DNA of 64,000 bases, from contig NZ_JADPQG010000009.1 in assembly GCF_015687175.1 (NCBI RefSeq), positions 118,920-182,919 on the forward strand, written 5' to 3'. Below are positions 35,111-44,748 of the stretch, piece after piece. Source of the DNA: Reinekea sp. G2M2-21. Lineage in GTDB: Bacteria > Pseudomonadota > Gammaproteobacteria > Pseudomonadales > Natronospirillaceae. How positions within the stretch are numbered: the stretch's first letter is position 1; each line of letters begins with the position of its first letter. The translations under genes were made by a program, and so were the position numbers. The notes beneath the pieces were generated by a model. That model was not told the origin of the DNA and made no database searches. It saw nothing but the letters and a program-made list of their open reading frames with translations.

Positions 35111-36724
35111 TTAGCGGTTGATGATTTCCGGTCCCATCATCCAGTAAGGCAGCCAGGTAGACAGGGGCTGAATGTAAGTGACCAGAATCAGGAACAGCAT
35201 CAGTACCGCCACAAAAGGCATGGCCGCGCGTACAACCTGCGATAGGCTCATGCCGGTAATACCGGACGTGACAAATAGGTTTAGCCCGATGGGCGGGGTG
35301 ATCATACCGATCTCCATGTTCACCACCATGATGATGCCTAGGTGAATTGGGTCGACGCCAAGTTCCATGGCAATCGGGAATACCACTGGGGCTACGATAA
35401 CCAGTAAACCGGAGGGTTCCATAAATTGGCCTCCGATCAGCAACAGGATGTTGACGGCTATCAGGAATGTAAACCAGTTAAAACCGATACCGATCATCCA
35501 TTCTGTCACTATCTGCGGAATCCGTTCGGCCGATAAGGTATGCGCAAACAGCAGGGCATTGGCGATGATAAACATCAGCATGATTGTGGTTCGGGTGCCA
35601 TCAATCATGACTTGACGGGACTCGCCAGCGAACAGGGTTGGGATGAACTTCCGGAAGATTAACGACAGGTTTCTTGCCCAGATGGTGGCACCGCCGCCTA
35701 ACACCGTTGCCAGTGAGTCATTCGGTGTGCGGCGCCATAGGTGATAACTGCTCGCAATGGCGAGGCTCAGTGCGCCAATAACGAACCAATAGTGCGTTTT
35801 AAAGCCCTCATCGCTGTTGCCAGTGGCAAAGAACGTCAGAATAGCGATAAGACCAAAGAAAGACAGGCCGTAAACAGTCACCTTGAAACCATGTTGCGCC
35901 AATGGGCTGTCATTCTCGTTAACCCAGGGGTGTTCTTTCAGTGGTCCCATGTCGCGGTAAATAAACAGCGCCACCAACATGGAATAGATGGCCGCAACGG
36001 CTGCGGCTTCCGTTGGCGTGAAGACGCCGCCGTAAATGCCACCCATGATAATCACGACCAGAAACAGTCCCCAGCCGGCGTTCTTGGCTGAGTTCAACCA
36101 GTGCACAATACCTTTCCAGTCTTCGGCGGGAAGATTTTTCCGACGGGCGACGATGTAAATGGCGAGCATCAGCATGGTCCCGGCAATCAAGCCCGGGATA
36201 ATTCCCGCCAGAAACATACGTCCCACTGAGACGTTGGTGGCCGCAGCGTATACCACCATGACGATGGACGGAGGGATCAGAATGCCGAGAGTACCGGCAT
36301 TCGCAATGACCCCCGCCGCGAATTCTTTGCTGTAGCCGACTTGGCGCATGCCGACAATAGCGATACTGCCAATCGCCACCACCGTTGCCGGAGATGAACC
36401 TGATAGCGCCGCAAACATCATACAGGCCAGAACCGACGCCATGGCCAATCCGCCACGGAAATGCCCGACTGAAGCGATAGCAAAGGTGATTAACCGTTTG
36501 GCCACACCACCGTTCGACATATAGGACGAGGCCAATACGAAAAACGGAATCGCCAACAGGGTGTAGTGTTGGCCAACACCAAACAGAGTAATGGCCACGG
36601 ACGACAACGAGTCGTGAGAAATAAACGTGATAAACAGTATGGACGACAAGCCCAGTGAAATACCCACCGGTACACCGGCAAACAGCAGACCGAGTACCAG
36701 CGCAAATAACAGTAATGCTTCCAT
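35111..36724 (-). CDS. dctM: TRAP transporter large permease (DctM), with an insertion
   Basis: 537 residues, about 100 more than usual for DctM. The twelve-helix body is recognisable: VLGLLFAGVPVGISLGLSSI, SGSSPATVVAIGSIAIVGM, IPPSIVMVVYAAATNVSVG, FTPTEAAAVAAIYSML, and MVVNMEIGMITPPIGLNLFV. Between about residues 235 and 350 is an extra segment with two hydrophobic stretches (VTVYGLSFFGLIAILTFFAT; HYWFVIGALSLAIASSYHLW) and a polar loop, before RTTIMLMFIIANALLFAH resumes the family pattern. Forms the sodium-driven channel with DctQ. Last gene of dctPQM. Confidence 0.9.
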   Translation of the reverse strand: MEALLLFALVLGLLFAGVPVGISLGLSSILFITFISHDSLSSVAITLFGVGQHYTLLAIPFFVLASSYMSNGGVAKRLITFAIASVGHFRGGLAMASVLACMMFAALSGSSPATVVAIGSIAIVGMRQVGYSKEFAAGVIANAGTLGILIPPSIVMVVYAAATNVSVGRMFLAGIIPGLIAGTMLMLAIYIVARRKNLPAEDWKGIVHWLNSAKNAGWGLFLVVIIMGGIYGGVFTPTEAAAVAAIYSMLVALFIYRDMGPLKEHPWVNENDSPLAQHGFKVTVYGLSFFGLIAILTFFATGNSDEGFKTHYWFVIGALSLAIASSYHLWRRTPNDSLATVLGGGATIWARNLSLIFRKFIPTLFAGESRQVMIDGTRTTIMLMFIIANALLFAHTLSAERIPQIVTEWMIGIGFNWFTFLIAVNILLLIGGQFMEPSGLLVIVAPVVFPIAMELGVDPIHLGIIMVVNMEIGMITPPIGLNLFVTSGITGMSLSQVVRAAMPFVAVLMLFLILVTYIQPLSTWLPYWMMGPEIINR

Positions 36725-36731
36725 AATGACC

Positions 36732-37412
36732 TCAGTCTGACAGGATGTTTTTGTTTTCTTCGACGAGTTCTTCCGCTTCGTGTGCGCTGATTAACATCGC
36801 GCGTTTGCCGGTGGCGATATCGACAAAAGCCTGCGCACCGCGCAACACCAACATGGCAAGCCCTAGTGGCAGAGCCAGCAAGATAACCCAGCGGTGAAAG
36901 CGTTCTTGAATGCCAAAAATTTCCTGCGCCCACACGGGGTAGCGTAATTCTTCGGCACCGATACCAATTTTGTACATCTTGGCCCAATATTCGATGGCAC
37001 CGCCGCGGACATCGACACCCAGCATTTCCAGCCAGACACTGTCGAGTAACATCAGGCCGTAAGCCATGACACAAACGGCGCCGAATAAACTGAAAGTTTT
37101 CTCCAGACGTTTGGGCATTGCTTTCAACGCGATATCAACACCCAGGTGCAGGTTGGTTTTTATGCCGTAACTCATGCCGAACAGAATCAACCAGGAAAAC
37201 AGTACCGTATTGAATTCGAGGGCGGCCGACCAACCGGTATTGAAACCGTAACGGGCAATCACCTGCCCGAAGGACACCAGTGTGATGAGTGCGACAATGG
37301 TGATCAGAAAGTGCTCTTCAATGTGGTGCATGAATTTATAAAAGCGCAGTTCCAGAATCCACAGAACCGCGACCAGAATGAGTAGGTACAAATGTGGCCA
37401 ATACGCCGCCAT
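36732..37412 (-). CDS. dctQ: TRAP transporter small permease (DctQ)
   Basis: 226 residues from ATG 37412, with AAGGAG six bases upstream; the frame extends to 37454. Four transmembrane helices: LYLLILVAVLWILELRF, FLITIVALITLVSFGQV, LFSLFGAVCVMAYGLML and HRWVILLALPLGLAMLVLRG. Helices 2-3 are separated by WSAALEFNTVLFSWLILFGM, the family motif. Partner of DctM; the long cytoplasmic C-terminus (HEAEELVEENK) is a little unusual. Confidence 0.9.
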   Translation of the reverse strand: MAAYWPHLYLLILVAVLWILELRFYKFMHHIEEHFLITIVALITLVSFGQVIARYGFNTGWSAALEFNTVLFSWLILFGMSYGIKTNLHLGVDIALKAMPKRLEKTFSLFGAVCVMAYGLMLLDSVWLEMLGVDVRGGAIEYWAKMYKIGIGAEELRYPVWAQEIFGIQERFHRWVILLALPLGLAMLVLRGAQAFVDIATGKRAMLISAHEAEELVEENKNILSD

Positions 37413-37477
37413 AGCCAGCTCCTTAACAGAAAAATGAGGAAAGCCGGAATCCAATTAGATTCCGGCCAGGTCAGGGC

Positions 37478-38467
37478 TTAGTGGCTGGCGGCTGCTTTGA
37501 TCAGATCCGCGCCAATTTGCTTCTCAAATTGCTTCCAGGCAGGGCTCATGGCATCAACCCACTTTTGGCGCTGTTCCGGCGTCAGTACGTTGATTTTGCC
37601 ACCGGCGTCGAGAATGTTCTGACGGTTTTTCGCTTCAGCTGCTTTTACCGCAAGGTTGGCTTCCATCGTCACGTCATCGGCAATTTTTATGAAGGTTGCC
37701 CGCGTTTGCTTGTCGAGACTGTCCAGGAATTCGGTTGACGTCATGAACAAATAGGCCAGCAGCTGGTGATTGGTCTCTGTGGTGCTGTCCTGAACTTCAT
37801 AGAATTTTTGCGTGTAGATGTTGGACCAGGTGTTTTCCTGACCATCGACCACGCCGGTCTGCAACGCACCGTACACTTCCGCGAAGGCCATCGGTTGTGG
37901 TGAGGCATCCATTGCTTTGATCATCGCTTTGGCAACGTCGGACGTTTGTACTCGGAATTTCAAACCTGCCGCGTCACTCGGTAAAATCAGAGGTTTGTTG
38001 GCTGAGAAATATTTCATGCCGGACATCCAGTAACCCAGGCCGACAAAGCCAACATTTTCCATGTCATTGAGCAGGTTTTTGCCTTCTTTGGATTGCGTGA
38101 AGGAAATCGCGGCATCAATGTCTTTGAAGATAAACGGCAGATCGAACACGCCAAATTTATCCGTGTAGGAGCCAAACTTAGACAGCGACGGAGCGAGTAG
38201 TTGCACATCCCCTAACAGCAACGCTTCCAATTCTTTGCTGTCGCCGAATAACGTGCTGTTTGGATACACTTCCACGCACATTTTGCCATTCAGTTCTTTA
38301 TTGACCCGTTCAGCAAAGTTATTTGCCGCGACGACTTTAGGGTGTGTTGTCCCCCCGGTGACGTGACTTAATTTAGCGACGATTTCGCCTGGATCGCAGT
38401 TCGCACTGACAAAAGATGCACTTGCGATCATTGCTAACCCTGACAGGACTGAATTTATTTTACGCAT
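37478..38467 (-). CDS. dctP: TRAP transporter solute-binding protein (DctP)
   Basis: 329 residues with signal peptide (about 1-22, LSGLAMIASASFVSA). Periplasmic receptor of the dctPQM system. Family pattern: KLSHVTGGTTHPKVVAANNF, LEALLLGDVQLLAPSLSKFG, FRVQTSDVAKAMIKAMDASP and QTGVVDGQENTWSNIYTQKF. The Arg of FRVQTS normally binds the substrate carboxylate. The cognate DctB/DctD pair suggests a C4-dicarboxylate, but the ligand is inferred. Preceded by a sigma-54 promoter. Confidence 0.92.
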   Translation of the reverse strand: MRKINSVLSGLAMIASASFVSANCDPGEIVAKLSHVTGGTTHPKVVAANNFAERVNKELNGKMCVEVYPNSTLFGDSKELEALLLGDVQLLAPSLSKFGSYTDKFGVFDLPFIFKDIDAAISFTQSKEGKNLLNDMENVGFVGLGYWMSGMKYFSANKPLILPSDAAGLKFRVQTSDVAKAMIKAMDASPQPMAFAEVYGALQTGVVDGQENTWSNIYTQKFYEVQDSTTETNHQLLAYLFMTSTEFLDSLDKQTRATFIKIADDVTMEANLAVKAAEAKNRQNILDAGGKINVLTPEQRQKWVDAMSPAWKQFEKQIGADLIKAAASH

Positions 38468-38589
38468 TGGATTTACCCTTCTTGTATTTATTGTTGTGTA
38501 AGAGGCTCTAGCCCGGAAATTTCACCCTATCACTGCTTTCCGCAGCTCTTGACTGTCATGAACATTCCGGACTAGCCTGCGACGGTTAT

Positions 38590-38605
38590 TGCAAAGTGAG
38601 TGCCA
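38590..38605 (-). promoter_or_regulatory. Sigma-54 (RpoN) promoter of dctPQM
   Basis: Minus strand reads TGGCAC, five bases, TTGCA: a full match to the -24/-12 consensus TGGCAC-N5-TTGCW with the GG and GC at the right spacing. It is about 120 bases before the dctP start and reads toward it. DctD, a sigma-54 activator, is encoded next door. Confidence 0.8.
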
Positions 38606-38659
38606 GGCGAGCGGTTTATGGCTGAAAAGGTTTGGTAACAAGGGGTGCGCGTGTGCGGC

Positions 38660-38733
38660 GGTGCTACCTGAACGTCATCGATGGGTAGCAAATAACACAT
38701 CGATCGCTTGGCGATGGGTAGCAAACTACCCAT
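38660..38733. promoter_or_regulatory. Putative DctD upstream activator sites
   Basis: GATGGGTAGCAAA occurs twice (38680 and 38713) as a direct repeat; the second copy is part of a perfect palindrome ATGGGTAG-CAAA-CTACCCAT (38714-38733), and GCTACC...GGTAGC frames the first. They lie 55-145 bases upstream of the sigma-54 promoter, the expected position for a DctD enhancer. Assignment to DctD is inferred from position. Confidence 0.6.
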
Positions 38734-38784
38734 GCGGATTCGCGCGGTATCCCACCGCTCTCGACCAATGAAGAATTTTCCGGA

Positions 38785-40146
38785 CTAGCCGTCCAGATTA
38801 TCCACTTCAATGTTAAGGCGTTTAATTTTGTCGTACAGTCCTTTACGCGATAAACCGAGAGCCGTGTATGTGGCTTTTAGCGAACCACCCTGGCGGACCA
38901 GTTCCTGTTCGATGACCGACCGTTCGAAGTTGTGCAGGCGTGTGGCCAGATCGCCGCTGGCGGAGGTGGGTGTCGATTGCACAAACCCATTCCACATGCC
39001 CAGCACGAAACGGTCCGCATAATTGCGTAATTCACGAACGTTGCCGGGCCAATGGTATTGCGTGAGCTGTTCCACCAGCTCCGGCGACAGGTTTGGAATG
39101 TCACGTCGGTATTTACTGCGCGCAATTCGCGCCAAATGAAAAAATAACAGTGGTATGTCTTCGCGACGATCACGCAGCGGCGGAATAGTGAAGGTCACGA
39201 CGTTCAGCCGGTAATACAGATCGGCGCGGAATTTCTGTTCGCTCGCCAGAATGTCCAGATCCTCTTTGGTGGCGGCGAGAAAAGTCACGTCCAGATGGAC
39301 GGTTTTGTTGCTGCCAAGAGGTTCGATGCTGCGCTGTTCAATGGCCCGTAATATTTTCGCTTGCAGCTCCAAAGGCATGGATTCGATTTCATCGAGAAAC
39401 ACGGTTCCGCCTTGCGCGTGTTCCAGTTTGCCAATGCGTTTTTTACTGGCGCCGGTAAACGCGCCACTTTCATGCCCGAATAGTTCACTTTCAATCATGT
39501 CTGCCGGAATGGCGGCGCAGTTGATGGCCACAAAAGGCGCCTTTTTCCGCGCTGAAAAATCGTGAATGGCGCGGGCGACCACTTCTTTGCCGCTGCCGGT
39601 TTCGCCAATAATCAGACCATCGACATTGGTGTCTGATAATGCCTCAATCTGTTCCCGCAAATAAACAATACCTTCGGAACGACCAACCAAGCGCTGACTG
39701 AGCGGGTCATGGTCGTCCAGGGATTGCCGCAAACTGCGGTTCTCCAACACCAGGCGCCGTTTTTCCAAAGCCCGCTTAACCACGTCAACCAGGCGCTGCA
39801 CCGGAAAGGGTTTCTCCAAAAAGTCATAGGCGCCTTTTTGAATGGCTTCTACAGCAAGCGGTACGTCGCCGTGGCCTGTCATTAAAATAGTCGGCAGTGC
39901 CGCATCGAGCTCCGCAATTGCGGACAACAGCTCCATGCCGTTGGCGTTGGGCATCTGAATATCCGAGATGATGACGCCATAGGTATCGGTCGAAACGCGG
40001 TTCAGCAGATCACCCGGTTCGGTCGATGCCTGCACATGAAATCCGCTCAACTCCAACCCTTGCTGCAGCGCATGCAGCAAGTCCGGATCATCATCGATTA
40101 ACCAGAGCGTGGCGTCCTGTTGCAGCTGTTCAAGACTGAGTGTCAT
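38785..40146 (-). CDS. dctD: Sigma-54-dependent response regulator (DctD)
   Basis: 453 residues from ATG 40146 behind GGGAG; overlaps the dctB stop by 17 bases. The receiver domain (about 12-125) has acidic pocket LIDDDPDL and phospho-acceptor Asp in VIISDIQMPN. The AAA+ domain (about 150-380) carries GETGSGKEVVARAIH (Walker A), the sigma-54 contact GAFTGA in ESGAFTGASKKR, and FLDEIESMPLELQ (Walker B). A Fis-type helix-turn-helix ends the protein (GGSLKATYTALGLSRKGLYD). Activates RNA polymerase holoenzyme with RpoN; likely target dctP. Confidence 0.93.
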   Translation of the reverse strand: MTLSLEQLQQDATLWLIDDDPDLLHALQQGLELSGFHVQASTEPGDLLNRVSTDTYGVIISDIQMPNANGMELLSAIAELDAALPTILMTGHGDVPLAVEAIQKGAYDFLEKPFPVQRLVDVVKRALEKRRLVLENRSLRQSLDDHDPLSQRLVGRSEGIVYLREQIEALSDTNVDGLIIGETGSGKEVVARAIHDFSARKKAPFVAINCAAIPADMIESELFGHESGAFTGASKKRIGKLEHAQGGTVFLDEIESMPLELQAKILRAIEQRSIEPLGSNKTVHLDVTFLAATKEDLDILASEQKFRADLYYRLNVVTFTIPPLRDRREDIPLLFFHLARIARSKYRRDIPNLSPELVEQLTQYHWPGNVRELRNYADRFVLGMWNGFVQSTPTSASGDLATRLHNFERSVIEQELVRQGGSLKATYTALGLSRKGLYDKIKRLNIEVDNLDG

Positions 40147-41881
40147 TGGCATCTCCCTGGGTACCCGGCCAGCGGGGCAACGTGATTTGAAAGTTGGCAC
40201 CACCGAGGTCGGAACGGGTTACGGTTAACTGCCCATGATGATCGCGCACTATGTCCTTGACTACGGAAAGTCCTAACCCAAGCCCCTGGCCATTGCCTTT
40301 AGTGGTGACGAATGGGTCAAATATCGTGTCGAGTTTGTCGTGTTCAATGCCTGGTCCGGAATCTTCTATCTGGATGCACACCGATTTCGTATCCGACTGG
40401 CTGCGGATGCGGATACGTTGTTCACCACCCATGCCCGAACGTGACCGTATTGCATCAATGGCGTTGATCAGCAGATTGACCAGAATCTGACTGACCTGAA
40501 CCGTGCGACCGGTCACCAGTGTGTTCGCGGCCACCTGATTGTCAATCTGGATGTCGCTTTTGCTCAGGCGCGGCTGGATCAGCATAATTGCTTCGCTGAT
40601 GCAGGCCGACAGGTTGACCTGATCAAATTCGTCATCGGGTTTGCGAGCAAAACTCATCAGCGTTTTAGATAAATCACCGAGACGATCGGTCTGCGCAATA
40701 ATGCGCTGAAGGTTCTCCTCCACGGGTTCTGTGCGGCCGCGTTGAATGAATTGCAGGGCGTTGTCAGCGTAGGTGCGCATCGCGGCCAACGGCTGGTTGT
40801 ATTCGTGACTTAAGGTGGTGCTCATTTGCCCGATGGTGGCGAGTTTTGCCGAGTGTATGAGCTCCTTTTGGGTGGCCTTTAGCTGTTGCTCGGCACGCCG
40901 ACGTTCGCTGACTTCTTCGGTAAGGTTCTCGTTGGCGCTTTGCAATTCCGCAGTACGGAAATTAATTTGCCGTTCCAGTTCGGCGGCGTACAAGCGGTCC
41001 CGCAAGACAGCTTTCACCTGCAGCTCTCGGCGCCGGATAAACAGTGTAAAAAAGATCACAATAGACAGCACCGCCAGGGCGCTGGCGTACCACATCTGGC
41101 GCACCAGGAAGATTCGTTCAATGGGTTGATACGCCAATATATGCCAGCCCATGGTTTCCAGATCGGTCGCGGCCATTACGTAATCCGGGTTTTGCCCAAA
41201 GCGGTCGACATCGGTTCGGGTGCGGCCAATCCAATTCCGTTCGCTTGCCAAAGCTATGGCACCGCCGTCATCAAACGCCAATATGGCGGTGCCTGACAAC
41301 GACCAGGATTCAAACACCTGCGCGAGATCCACCATAAACACCAAAATGTAGCGCTCGGTTGTGTTGCGGGTCAGGGTTGAGGAAAAACCGTATAGCTGGG
41401 TTTCGGCATCGAGATAGAGGTATTGTCGTCCGAGTCGGGCTTCTTTGGGGGCGATCACCAGGTTGGTGGCACTCAGCTGTGGGTAGTGGCGGACATCATG
41501 CCGAGCCGAATGCAGCAAATCGCCGCCATCCGACAGAATCAGAACGTCATGCGCGCCGGTCACATAGGCCAATTGCTTCAACCAGGTGGTGCTCACATCT
41601 GTGCGTTGAATGTCGATTTTCTCGCCATGACGTGCCATTAACACCGGCAACAGCCGGTATTTTTCGAGGTGGCTTTCGAGAATTTCAATTTGCAGCACCA
41701 GCTCTTGGCGTGCTTGTTCGGCGGCGGAGTTCAGAATGCGTTGGAAGCCGCGCTGATAGAGCACCTGATGCAGGCTCAAAATTGTGAGCACACACAAACA
41801 AAATGCAATGACCCACAGGCCCTTATTGCGTTGCCAATATTGCTGGCGGCTGTCAATTTGTCGTATCGCGTCTGTTGCCAT
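40130..41881 (-). CDS. dctB: Sensor histidine kinase (DctB)
   Basis: 583 residues from ATG 41881; the longer frame from 41983 lacks a better site. TM1 about 20-38 (LWVIAFCLCVLTILSLHQV), a periplasmic double-PAS/Cache region (about 40-290, VTGAHDVLILSDGGDLLHSA), TM2 about 295-312 (YASALAVLSIVIFFTLFI), a coiled coil (RAEQQLKATQKELIHSAK), phospho-acceptor His in STTLSHEYNQPLAAMR, and a HATPase with NLLINAIDAI, IEDSGPGIE and GQGLGLGLSVVKDIV. Senses periplasmic dicarboxylate and phosphorylates DctD. Confidence 0.92.
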   Translation of the reverse strand: MATDAIRQIDSRQQYWQRNKGLWVIAFCLCVLTILSLHQVLYQRGFQRILNSAAEQARQELVLQIEILESHLEKYRLLPVLMARHGEKIDIQRTDVSTTWLKQLAYVTGAHDVLILSDGGDLLHSARHDVRHYPQLSATNLVIAPKEARLGRQYLYLDAETQLYGFSSTLTRNTTERYILVFMVDLAQVFESWSLSGTAILAFDDGGAIALASERNWIGRTRTDVDRFGQNPDYVMAATDLETMGWHILAYQPIERIFLVRQMWYASALAVLSIVIFFTLFIRRRELQVKAVLRDRLYAAELERQINFRTAELQSANENLTEEVSERRRAEQQLKATQKELIHSAKLATIGQMSTTLSHEYNQPLAAMRTYADNALQFIQRGRTEPVEENLQRIIAQTDRLGDLSKTLMSFARKPDDEFDQVNLSACISEAIMLIQPRLSKSDIQIDNQVAANTLVTGRTVQVSQILVNLLINAIDAIRSRSGMGGEQRIRIRSQSDTKSVCIQIEDSGPGIEHDKLDTIFDPFVTTKGNGQGLGLGLSVVKDIVRDHHGQLTVTRSDLGGANFQITLPRWPGTQGDANDTQS

Positions 41882-42034
41882 GATCTTCTTTTTTCTGACC
41901 ACTATAGCAGACCGCCCCGGGGCGCCGTCGACCATAATTAGTCGTAGGGTTTTAATATCCTTCGGCATCGCACATGGGAACATGTTCGAAAACTGAGGTA
42001 TCCTTAGGGCTGTTTAGACCACAAGGAAAGATGT

Positions 42035-43894
42035 GTGAACTGTTGCCTGATTATTAATTCTGCCGACGCCAGCAGTGAGTTGCTGGCTCGGCTATTGCCC
42101 GATTCTCACACCCTATGTGTGTTGCGCTGGCCGGAGGATCAGTCGTTTCTGGCTGATTTTGACCACTGGGTGGTGTACCTGGATGACCCGGAACTGAGGG
42201 CGCTGCTGACCGCTAACCGGCAGACCGAAGCGGTTGTGCATCTGTTGACACATCTGCAATCACGTCACGGTTGCCGGGGTTTTTGTTTGCCATCTAAAAG
42301 CGGCCCACTGCCTGACGATTTTCAACAACGGACCGTGGTTAATGTCGACCTGTTGTTTTGTAACGATCAATTGGTGCTGAATAAGGCCGTGATCGGTAAA
42401 GCCTTTAATTATCAACCTGGGGGGCACAGTAAAAACCTCTGGCAACGGCTGCAAAGCACGTGGCATCAGTTGCGTCACTTGCGGGACTATCGCCCTCAGC
42501 CTTTTAAACTGACGACCGCCAACGAAACACAAATCGAAACCGCTGCCGTCGGTATTACGACCACGGCGCATGTGTTGAATTCTGGGTTGTCAAAAAATTT
42601 GCTGACGGAAAATTACGCAAATGACGGTCTGTTTTATTCGCTGATCGTTGCGCCAAAAAGTATTCAGGAAATGCTGAACCATGTGGTGTTAGCATCGCTT
42701 TCCCGTGCCACTAAGCAACCCGGCTTTATCGGCGTGTTACGCTCGAAACAGTTGCTGGTTGAAAGCCCGGTTGAATTTGAATGCCGTCTGGACGAACAGA
42801 CATTGACTGAGCGCAGAGCGGTTTTTGAGGTACACGAGAAAAGTCTGCGGCTGGCGGTGGATGCCACATCGCCCCTGTTAAATACCGGTGCGCGTCATAA
42901 AGAAACCCGCAAGATTAAACAGCTGCCATCGGCGCAGGAGTCCGTAACCGCGTTGTCGGGTGATCCGCTTCCGTGGATTACTCACGCCGCCACTGAAGAC
43001 TTCCGCGAGCTATACCAGCAGTTGCGTGAAAATGCCAAAGTGAGCAGTACCTTTCTGATCTTTATGGTGCTGTCGACCTTGCTCGCCAGCTTTGGTCTGT
43101 ACGCGAATTCAGCACCGGTGATTATTGGTGCCATGATTCTCGCGCCGCTGATGGCGCCCATTGTTTCGTTGGCCATGGCGTTTACGCGGCAAGACGAAAA
43201 CCTGATGGTGGCCAGCGCAAAAACCCTGTTTATTGGTTTTGCCATGGCTGTTGGTTTTGCCATGTTATTGTCGTTTTGGTTGCCGTTGCAAATAGAGACC
43301 AGCGAAATTTCCGCACGCTTGCGGCCAACGCTTTTGGACCTGGGGATCGCCATTATTTCCGGAATTGCCAGTGCCTATGCCTATGCCCGTGCACAGGCAG
43401 CAAAAAGTCTTGCCGGGGTTGCCATTGCGGTCGCGCTGGTGCCGCCTCTGGCGGTTGTCGGCATCGGGCTGGGCTGGCTGTCTTTTCGGGTCGCCGGCGG
43501 GGCGTTATTGCTGTTTGTGACCAACCTTGCTGGTATCGTATTTTCCGCATCCGCGACCTTTTTGCTGCTCGGCTTTGCGCCTTTTTCACGTGCTCGCAAA
43601 GGTATTGTGACTGCGTTGATTTCGGTTGCGTTGGTCAGTATTCCGCTGGCTGTCAGTTTCCACCAGCTTGCCAAAGAGGCGTCGATTGTTTGGGGTATTG
43701 AACACTTGCCCACATCCGATTTGGAAATCCGCTCTGTCAAGGTGTTGGGCACTCGGGTACCGGCGCGGATTTATTTGGAAGTGGTGTCGTCCGGGTTGTT
43801 GGATAATGTGAAGATTCGACGGTTGAAATCGGCCATCGAGGAAGAGTTAGAGATGGCCGTTGAATTGGAAGTGAATTGGATTACGCTCTATTGA
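42035..43894 (+). CDS. DUF389 (TIGR00341-type) membrane protein
   Basis: 619 residues from GTG 42035, eight bases after AAGGA; no ATG fits. The N-terminal about 310 residues are soluble, with LLFCNDQLVLNKAVIGKAF and a repeated-domain look resembling a diacylglycerol-kinase-like accessory region; the C-terminal half (about 325-545) holds about seven hydrophobic helices including TFLIFMVLSTLLASFGLYAN, SAPVIIGAMILAPLMAPIVS and AGVAIAVALVPPLAVVGIGL, the DUF389 core. A soluble tail (SDLEIRSVKVLGTRVPARIY) follows. Inner membrane. Function not established. Confidence 0.88.
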   Translation: MNCCLIINSADASSELLARLLPDSHTLCVLRWPEDQSFLADFDHWVVYLDDPELRALLTANRQTEAVVHLLTHLQSRHGCRGFCLPSKSGPLPDDFQQRTVVNVDLLFCNDQLVLNKAVIGKAFNYQPGGHSKNLWQRLQSTWHQLRHLRDYRPQPFKLTTANETQIETAAVGITTTAHVLNSGLSKNLLTENYANDGLFYSLIVAPKSIQEMLNHVVLASLSRATKQPGFIGVLRSKQLLVESPVEFECRLDEQTLTERRAVFEVHEKSLRLAVDATSPLLNTGARHKETRKIKQLPSAQESVTALSGDPLPWITHAATEDFRELYQQLRENAKVSSTFLIFMVLSTLLASFGLYANSAPVIIGAMILAPLMAPIVSLAMAFTRQDENLMVASAKTLFIGFAMAVGFAMLLSFWLPLQIETSEISARLRPTLLDLGIAIISGIASAYAYARAQAAKSLAGVAIAVALVPPLAVVGIGLGWLSFRVAGGALLLFVTNLAGIVFSASATFLLLGFAPFSRARKGIVTALISVALVSIPLAVSFHQLAKEASIVWGIEHLPTSDLEIRSVKVLGTRVPARIYLEVVSSGLLDNVKIRRLKSAIEEELEMAVELEVNWITLY

Positions 43895-43914
43895 ATATCG
43901 CTAAAACAGACGTC

Positions 43915-44748
43915 ATGCCTCGCCCAAGAGCGGTTACGATCATCAGCTGGTTGTTCGTTGTCAGCAGTTTGTTCAGTCTGGCGGGAGGTGTTTATCTCGC
44001 GCTTAGTGAACGCGCGCTGGCATTGCTGCAGGATAATGGTATTCCGGTTTGGGTGTCTGTCTCGGTTACTCTGTTGTCGGCGGTATTGTATGGCATGTCG
44101 GGTGTGATGATGTTGCGCGGGCAGAACGCAGGACGACAAATTTTACTCTATGGGTTGCTACCCGTGATGGTCATCAGTTGTTTTTTTACCGCGCATCCGT
44201 TAGCGGCCATCCCCAGTGCGGTGCTGACCGGTTTGATGATCTTGCCGTTGTACCAACCGCTTACCCATCGTTTTTTCCTGCATCAATTAACCGCCGAGGA
44301 CATTGAAAAAATTCAAGCCCGCAATGCCGTCGCTCAATCGGGCGGTGTCCGCAAAGGTGTCGCTATTCTCGGTTTTACCGTACTTGGTGTCTTGATTTAC
44401 ATCGTCAGTTTTGCCTGCTTTTTGAAGGTGAGTGGCTTGTTTATGATTGCCGCGATGATGCAAACCTATGGTCTGCCTGTGCTGCTGTGTTATCTGGTGT
44501 CGTTGTGGTTGTATCCAACGTCCATGCGTTGGTTCGCGGCAGGCTTAAGCTTTTTGATTGGTGCATCCATCACTCTGTTCGTGTTGCTGGTGGCGCATAA
44601 CTATCCGCTACCTGAGCCATTCAGCGAACTGGATTTGAAAGCGCAGTTTTCGAATTACGCGGTTGGCTTACCGGTTATTGGCTTTCTGTATTTTACGGGG
44701 CTGCTGCATATCGCGTTGGGCATTTGGTTGAAACGCAAATCAAGTTAG
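43915..44748 (+). CDS. Hypothetical polytopic membrane protein
   Basis: 277 residues from ATG 43915 (the frame is open from TTG 43876, overlapping the DUF389 gene). About seven hydrophobic helices, including IISWLFVVSSLFSLAGGVYL, SVSVTLLSAVLYGMSGVMML, ILLYGLLPVMVISCFF and FAAGLSFLIGASITLFVLLV. The loop after helix 4 (TAEDIEKIQARNAVAQSGG) is cytoplasmic. Family not recognised. Its stop codon TAG is the first three bases of the MITE copy 2, so the native C-terminus may have been altered by the insertion. Confidence 0.65.
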   Translation: MPRPRAVTIISWLFVVSSLFSLAGGVYLALSERALALLQDNGIPVWVSVSVTLLSAVLYGMSGVMMLRGQNAGRQILLYGLLPVMVISCFFTAHPLAAIPSAVLTGLMILPLYQPLTHRFFLHQLTAEDIEKIQARNAVAQSGGVRKGVAILGFTVLGVLIYIVSFACFLKVSGLFMIAAMMQTYGLPVLLCYLVSLWLYPTSMRWFAAGLSFLIGASITLFVLLVAHNYPLPEPFSELDLKAQFSNYAVGLPVIGFLYFTGLLHIALGIWLKRKSS

